Source: Tigriopus japonicus
Taxonomy: Eukaryota; Arthropoda; Copepoda; Harpacticoida; Harpacticidae
Reading direction: 5' to 3'
DNA length: 64,000 nucleotides
Assembly: GCA_010645155.1 (NCBI GenBank)
Contig: CM021323.1
Coordinates: 10,856,599-10,920,598, forward strand
Of this stretch, positions 57,784-64,000 are shown in pieces. A program made the position numbers and the translations under genes. Positions within the stretch are counted from its first letter, which is position 1. Each line of letters begins with the position of its first letter. The notes beneath the pieces were generated by a model. The model saw nothing but the letters and a program-made list of their open reading frames with translations. It did no database searches and was not told the origin of the DNA.

Positions 57784-60747
57784 ATGAGTGGTGTCACACC
57801 CTCCTCGGGTCCTTCTCGACCCTCCTCAGCCGGTGGATCGCCCTGTATGGGCCTCAATCTTCGGGTTACGGGCTACTGCAATCAGGGCGGCCGAAAATAT
57901 ATGGAAGACGTTTTTAGTGTAGCTTATCAACAAACTGAGGATGAATTGGATCTCGAATACGCCTTCTTCGGGATTTTTGACGGCCATGGAGGCCGTGAGG
58001 CTGCTGCTTTTGCCAAGGTAGGACCAGTTGCAGAGATATTGGCCCTTTGGAAACCAGATAGGGATGGGAATTTGGATTTGTAACATGGTATTGGCATCTG
58101 GTTTCAGGAACATTTGATGGAGTTCATCGTGCGACAAAAAAGCTTTTGGTCTTCGGATGATGAGAGCGTTTTGCGGGCCATTCACGACGGATTTGTTCAA
58201 ACTCATCAAGCGATGTGGAAGGAATTAGGTGAGGCAGAATTTTGAAAATGAACGTACCTAGCAAGTTAAAGTATAGCGTTAATAATGAACGTTTGAAGTG
58301 TGCGAGAGAACATGTCGAAACACGATTAGGCTTATTAGAAGGAACTATAATAAACAAGGCTAGATTTAATTGGCCTAATTTTGTTTAGCCATGGCTCGTT
58401 TGTTGTTTACGTTGTTCCAACCTCGCGTGACTAATCATAAGGTTGATCCCTCGTTCTCTTTCTGTCACTCTTAAAGCTCATACCAATGGAACCTAACTTT
58501 ATACATCAGCTACTCGGCGATAGATGATTCCCTTACTGTTCGGTTTCGACCCTGACAAAGCAATATTTGTTATTTTGATGTTCATGAATTCCAGAAAAAT
58601 GGCCCAAGACAGCCTCCGGACTGCCAAGCACGGCTGGTACCACGGCGTCGATTGCTTTCATTCGGCGGGGCAAGATTTATATTGGTCACGTAGGAGATTC
58701 AGCCATTGTGTTAGGGCAGCAAGATCCCGCGGACCCCAACAATTGGGTGAGCCAGCCCCTAACCCGGGACCACAAACCAGAGTCAGATGAGGAAACCAAA
58801 CGAATTGTTCGTTGCGGCGGTAAAGTTATTTCCAAAAGTGGGGTTCCTCGAGTCGTTTGGAACAGGCCAAGAACGGGACACAAAGGGCCTGTTCGTCGCT
58901 CCACACATATTGACGAAATCCCGTTTTTGGCCGTGGCCCGGTCATTGGGCGACCTTTGGAGCTACAACTCCGAGGAGGACGTGTTCGTTGTCTCCCCGGA
59001 ACCCGATACTTTTGTGTACCCGATTGATATGGAGAAGCATCGTTGCCTAATTCTGGGGACCGATGGAGCTTGGAACATGCTCTCGCCAGCACAGGTAAAA
59101 CATAAAGTTTGGGAACCATTCAACATGTAGTACTAAAACCTCAAGTTTTCTTGCTTTTGTTAGGCGGTTCGGATAGTGTGTGAAGCTGAAAAATCCAACT
59201 CGCAGCACATTCTCAATCCATCACGGCAATGGATTAATCCCAGTAAGAAGTTAGTCGACAAGGCCATCGAACGTTGGAATGGAAACAACCTGAGAGCAGA
59301 TAACACCAGTGTGGTCACCGTCATGCTAGATCCCCCTGGAACCCCTAAAGCTGAAGTAACCTTGAGTTTTGTCATTCGATTTTCGTTCAGCCAAGTATTT
59401 ACTTTGATGTTGATTTTACAGATATTAATGAGGCAAAGAGAGCTTGCTCAACAGTTAAATGTGGCTGGCAATCCTTTGATTGGTGATGCAACTACCCCGG
59501 GCATCAATAATCAGCAACTCGATGCGAATCGCGGGTCCGTGGCTCTAGTGACCAATACCACTCCCGATGAGCCAATGTCAGTGGATCCACAAGCTCCCGA
59601 ACCTTCAGTCCAACCCACGAACCCAGCGCCGCCTTCAGCTGTTGCCCATGTTCCTCAAGCTGCTCACGTTCCTCCTCCCTCAAACAATTTAGAAAACGCC
59701 ACCTCGACCAAAATCATCTCGAGAAGTCCCAAGTCGAAAACTCAAGGTCAGAACCTGATCAATCAGCCACAGACATCAAACACGTTAAGTCGTCAGCCTG
59801 CCGCCATGGTTCCATCCAACAAGAACGCCCCCCGAATCATTCATGACTTCCAAAGGTCGTCTCATGCACGCAAGCCTTTGAATCAGAAGTCCACGTCGCA
59901 GCTAAATCGTCTCAGTGATTCACGAGTGGACAGCACCACGAAATCTAGCAGTCAGAATGCGGCCGACAATAATCGCGGCGCTCGATTTGCGTCCACAGCA
60001 TCGTTGCCCAGGGAAGAAGATGCAATTCAGTGCAACGAGATCTCTTCTTCGGACGACGATTCACCGGCCGATCCGTTGAAGAAGACACGGGCACGAAACG
60101 CATCCACCAAGAAGCTGAGTCGAGAATTGAACAACCTTCAATTGGACAGTCCACTCTTCAACAATGGAGCAGTGCTGAGCACATCACGGCGAAATAGACG
60201 ACGGACCCGATCCGAGGACAACCATAGCGACGCCGAGAATCAGGAAAGCCAGGACAGAAAAAACCGCGAAACCCGTCAGTCTGCCACTGCCGATGTAGAG
60301 GCGCGATGCCATCAATTGAAAGCTCGCATCAAGAACATTGAACGCAAGGTGTCCAAGCGAACTATTCAACTCACTCAAGAGGTGCGGAACCTCCAGTCAG
60401 ATCTTGCTAGTGGATGGATTCTGCCTACCAGTCGTGGATCTAGTCCCACCAAGGATCAGCAGTCCCACTTTCTCCGCTCACAACAAACTCCTTCGAAACC
60501 AGCCCAAACGCAGCCTACTCCTCGGTCTCTCCGCCCAAGAACGCCCACCAAAACTCACAGATCCATTAGTACACCTTCTTTATCGCTGAGAAAACGCAAG
60601 CGACTGTTGGACGCTGAAGAGGCCACGGCAAGTTCTCCCGCGAAATCACCGAAAACCGCCCACCCAGTCACGAGTGGTCGTGTGAAAGGAGCCAAGCCTG
60701 TGATCACCCGATCCAAAACGGCCAGAGTGTTGACCTTGAAGAAATAG
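57784..60747 (+). CDS. PPM1D: PPM1D/Wip1-like PP2C serine/threonine phosphatase
   Basis: Exons 57784-58017, 58108-58228, 58595-59094, 59164-59355 and 59422-60747. The product is 790 residues if the 66-nt segment 59356-59421 is an intron, or 812 if it is read through. PP2C metal-dependent phosphatase signatures: RKYMED (37-42), FDGHGG (65-70), SGLPSTAGTTASIAFI, IYIGHVGDSAIVLG, DHKPES, then the PPM1D-specific VVWNRPRTGHKGPVRRST loop, FLAVARSLGDLWSY, VSPEPDT, LGTDGAWNM and LRADNTSVV. PPM1D counteracts p53, ATM and Chk signalling by dephosphorylating pTQ/pTXpY sites in the nucleus. The C-terminal 440 residues are Ser/Pro/Arg-rich and disordered, with basic nuclear-localisation clusters (RRNRRRTRSE, LRKRKRLL). 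Human PPM1D has 605 residues, so this tail is longer. The start ATG is the first in the exon. Confidence 0.92.
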
Positions 60748-61300
60748 GCCATTCACTTAGACGAAGATGACGAGTTCGGACAGGGGCTTGGATTCATCAG
60801 AGACCCTGTTCTATCTTGTAAAGACTGTGATGCACACCCTGATGTAAAACAACTGCCAGAACACCCATTTCCTGATCCATAGACGATCCCGCTTATCTGA
60901 AGAAAATTCGGTCTTTCCAGTTTTAGTTTTGAATGACACGCATTCAAATCGATGTTTTTTTATGCATACGCCTTCTTTCACTCCCAACAAGTATGCGCTA
61001 TTTCGCGAAGAACTTGGTTCTATCGCAACCTTGATCTCATGTAAAAAAGAAGTATAAGAATAATAACCATATGCCTACTATACTCTTACCATTCATCATG
61101 ATCATAATTTATGATGCAAATAATCATAATACGTTAACCTATAGCAGAATATACAACACCGAGAAAAGTCATCCCTTTCCTAGTCATCCCCAACATCTTT
61201 GTGCTATCTAATCTACTACTAACGTTCGTAGTCGAGACAACATCAAAACACTAGAATCAGAGAGATAAGGCCATCATCAATTCTCTGGACAAGACAGAAA
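60748..61300. other. Intergenic region between the PPM1D-like and sulfatase-like genes
   Basis: Both neighbours are on the plus strand. No AATAAA is seen within this region. No repeat recognised. Confidence 0.5.
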
Positions 61301-63707
61301 ATGGAGTCCGTCATATGGGCTTTACCAGAACCTGAGCTCGTATTCGTAGCCTTTTTCGTGTCTTTGGCCTTCTCTTGGTGGTCGTATAACAATAGCAAAC
61401 CAGCCGTGACTCACTTGAAAAGTCTGGACCACCTGATAATCGACAAACAAACGAAAAAAATTCTTAAAGTAGAAGAGAACGTGTATATCGCCTCAGGATA
61501 TGGGACCACAACATGCGCTCTCATCGAAGGTAAGTTGAAGAAAAGAGGCAATTCAATCCGAATGCATGCCTGACAAATGCAGATAGTCTTCTTTGGCTCA
61601 CAAATACAGGTTAAAAAAGCCTAAATGGGAAACACTTGTGCACATCGTGTTTGTTAAGAATGACAATTGTCCCGGGAGATCAAAAGCATAGTACCTCATT
61701 TGATCATGACGTCGGAGATATTCCTTTTCTCGTACTTAGCATCTCAAATTACGTTAACTCTCCGTTTTCAAGATTCAAATACATTCGCAATCCGTGTTCA
61801 TTATGAACTAAAACACTAAAGGCTCATTCAGAACTATTCTATCTTACTCGCTATTTCCTTTGGTCTGCTGGCTTCTTTAGGTAGTCATTCCAGTTCCAAT
61901 ATTTTTGTAAAGATTTCATTTGACAACTAGTGATGTGACTTGGGCAAGTAATGAGTCATCACAGACACCCAAGAACAAGTTGTTGACAAGCATTACTTGG
62001 GCAATACACCAATACACTTCCCAAGCTCAAGGAACATCGGAAGATGCAGTTGCCGGCAGTTGCTCTTTGAAGAGTTAAGATACTTGCAGTGTGACTTAGA
62101 AGAAAAAATGTCAAGTTGCATTTTCGATGATCTTTTGACCTTAATAATTTAGCAATAAATAGTGGAAGTGATGCAAAAAAAAAATTTTCAATTTGGATAG
62201 CATTTGCAAAACCATGGTTTTTTTGTTTCGGTTTTATGCCACACATGAATGCACTTTTGAGGCTAATCAAGACCGAGATTTAGAAGTCACACTTCCAGAA
62301 CAATCTCGTTTACTCAGAATTGCCGGCGTGAAAAAGTAAAATGCCAAATCTTTTTTTAGCATTCTCGAAATATTTTGTATTTCCCCATGTGAGAGAATTG
62401 AAGTGTGTAATTTTCTTAAAAATACATCCTTTCAAAGGTATGGGCCCTATTTAGCTGAATCAGCCTGGTTTAGTGAAATTCGGATGGCAAGTTTATTCTT
62501 CGTTCATAGCAAATTTGGCAAACCTGTTAGCTGGGAAAAGTACTTGTACAAGCACCCAAGCTATGCCAAGCCTCAGCAAGCCCAAGCACTGTGCCAGTAC
62601 AGCTTGCCCAATCTCTTGTTTGCCCCCCATCACTATTGACAACCCAGAATCGTACAATAGTGTAGCTTATCCAGAAACCACAATACTTCAAGACGGATTT
62701 TAAAAAAGCACACTGATCATTAAACATAAATGTGAGGCTGTTGCGACAAAGATACTAGTCCGTTGCACTTTCATTGTACTGATTGGGCCCAAGGTGAATT
62801 TTGAAAGTAATCCTGTTTTGAGCCATCCTTGGTTTATCCAGGGATAACCTATATAATAGTATAAATTCAGGGGTTCCTGGTTTATCGTAATTAAGAATTG
62901 GTCGACCGCATACTTTTGTTCAAAACCAAAAAAACACTAGACTTTCCTGAACAACGAGGCTAACTAAATGAAAATGATTTCCAGTGGGAACTAATCCATT
63001 GAATTATTTTGCCTTCTCCTTGCTTCTGTTGGATAAATGATTTTTTTCAATTTCAACTTAATTGCTAGTTTGAATCAAAAGTTAGGTACGTTCAAAGGTC
63101 AGTGCATAGAATTGCGCAGAGTGAATTACTTCACCCTCTTCTAGAAATTGTTTTCCACACAAGGGGGAGCTCATTCATTTCTTGTTCTCTTCAACACATA
63201 ACTTTGCGCAGGCATACCTTTTCACTCCTTTATTTGATTTAATTGAAAACTGAACGACTCAACCTACGTGAGGTCTCATCTGCACAAGAAGTTAATTCAT
63301 TGGGTCCAATCGGAAATCATAGCTCTTAATTCTGGCTTCGTCTTCCAAGTTTTAAGTGGATCTTAACTGCCGTCTCGTGCCTACATATTGCATTATTTTT
63401 TTCTAGGTGATGATGGTTGGGTGTTGTTCAATGCCTTGGACAGCTTCGAATGGGCCATGGAAGCTCGGTCGGCATTTTCTTTCATTACGGCGAAGCCGTT
63501 AAAGGCCATTATTTTAAGCCGTTTCGAGCCCTCATTCGTCAATGGTTTGCCCATTTGGCTGGAAAATGACAGTCCGTTGGCCAAGCGGCAGGAAAGTCCA
63601 AGAATTTTCGTTCACGAATCATTTCCCAAGGTCATGGAAGAGCATCTGGCCTTGGCCACCAAACAACGAATGAACATCTTCTCCAATATGACCATTTCGG
63701 CTGATGG
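61301..63707 (+). CDS. Alkyl-sulfatase-family protein with degenerate metal site (5' part; continues beyond the window)
   Basis: Exon 1 is 61301-61529 and exon 2 is 63407-63707, joined in phase 1 (LIE|G). Residues about 12-29 form a membrane anchor (LVFVAFFVSLAFSWW), as in the paralogue at 26139-28480. ENVYIASGYGTTTCALIEG aligns with ENVYVAIGFGLANSVLIEG, and FITAKPLKAIILSRFEPSFVNG aligns with AITTKPIKAIIITHFHPDHAYG. The metal ligands H, H, D and H of THFHPDH are thus R115, E117, S119 and F120, so zinc-dependent hydrolysis is not expected. The frame has no stops or shifts and splice sites are good, which argues for a maintained non-enzymatic or altered protein. The rest of the metallo-beta-lactamase fold and any SCP2-like domain lie past the edge. 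Intron 1 (1.9 kb) has no counterpart in the paralogue. Confidence 0.85.
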
Positions 63708-64000
63708 GTAAATCACTTTATTTTTCAGACTTAGGATCTAGAATCGAGGTTCGAAGAAGAGCCAGTCGTTACATGACACAGATTCATTTGTCGGTTCCCG
63801 TGTAATTTCTCAAGGTCTCAAGTTGTGGTTCACAATTGTGGGAGTGGAATCACTTCTCGAGGTTTCCGTTCTTGGAAAGAACCACACGCCCTTCCCTGTC
63901 AAGAAGCTAGTGGTTCCCTTCGTCAAATAAATGGCTAGACTTGTGTTTTTAGAATTACGTGCCATTCTTCTACTTTTTAGCCCTAATGTTCCTATTGAGC
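63708..64000 (+). other. Intron and possibly a further exon of the sulfatase-like gene
   Basis: The donor GTAAAT at 63708 follows exon 2. Acceptor-like AG sites occur near 63732 and 63780, but none gives a continuation I can align confidently to the paralogue. Confidence 0.4.

Noticed and set aside
63730..63960. Third exon of the second sulfatase-like gene
   Set aside because: Open stretches exist after AG sites near 63780, but none aligns to the paralogue; the next real exon may lie beyond the window.

Overview
The window is nuclear DNA from an animal. Seven genes have homologous or well-supported coding sequence; most of these have spliceosomal introns with GT-AG borders whose phases join exactly. 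Non-coding DNA is AT-rich and packed with short transposons. The gene set (PPM1D-type phosphatase, SLC35A nucleotide-sugar transporter, BTB protein, two alkyl-sulfatase relatives, a LEA-like protein) fits an arthropod, most likely a crustacean such as a copepod. That lineage call is inference; the sequence itself only shows 'metazoan'.

Layout. 1-12 kb: no convincing gene; SINEs, hAT-type non-autonomous DNA transposons (some nested), a foldback element and a 13-bp minisatellite. 12.3-15.1 kb: single-exon BTB-domain nuclear protein. 15.1-25 kb: a 2.25-kb hAT-like element holding further elements, a decayed gag fragment, inverted-repeat elements and long empty stretches. 25.3-28.5 kb: LEA-like gene (+) converging on an alkyl/aryl-sulfatase gene (-). 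28.4-33.7 kb: a tandem duplication of the junction between that sulfatase gene and the next gene, with a dead LINE and two hAT insertions between or inside the copies, and one 95-base assembly gap. 33.7-38.6 kb: large secreted, low-complexity protein (-). 38.6-47.5 kb: no convincing gene; a dimeric tRNA-derived SINE and a second SINE family. 47.5-56.6 kb: SLC35A transporter (-) whose 7.3-kb second intron contains two hAT elements, a Tc1/mariner copy and, on the opposite strand, a complete four-exon diaminopimelate decarboxylase gene. 57.8-60.7 kb: PPM1D-like phosphatase (+), head-to-head with SLC35A. 61.3 kb to the end: 5' part of a second sulfatase-family gene (+) whose metal-binding motif is destroyed.

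Most notable: (1) an intron-containing diaminopimelate decarboxylase, an enzyme of bacterial, plant and algal lysine synthesis, in an animal, with its stop codon lying inside the splice donor of the gene on the other strand; (2) an alkyl-sulfatase paralogue that has lost all four residues of its HxHxDH metal motif; (3) a duplicated gene junction in which one copy is the empty site for a hAT insertion in the other; (4) at least six distinct families of non-autonomous hAT-like elements, most with clean 8-bp target duplications and private subterminal repeat arrays.
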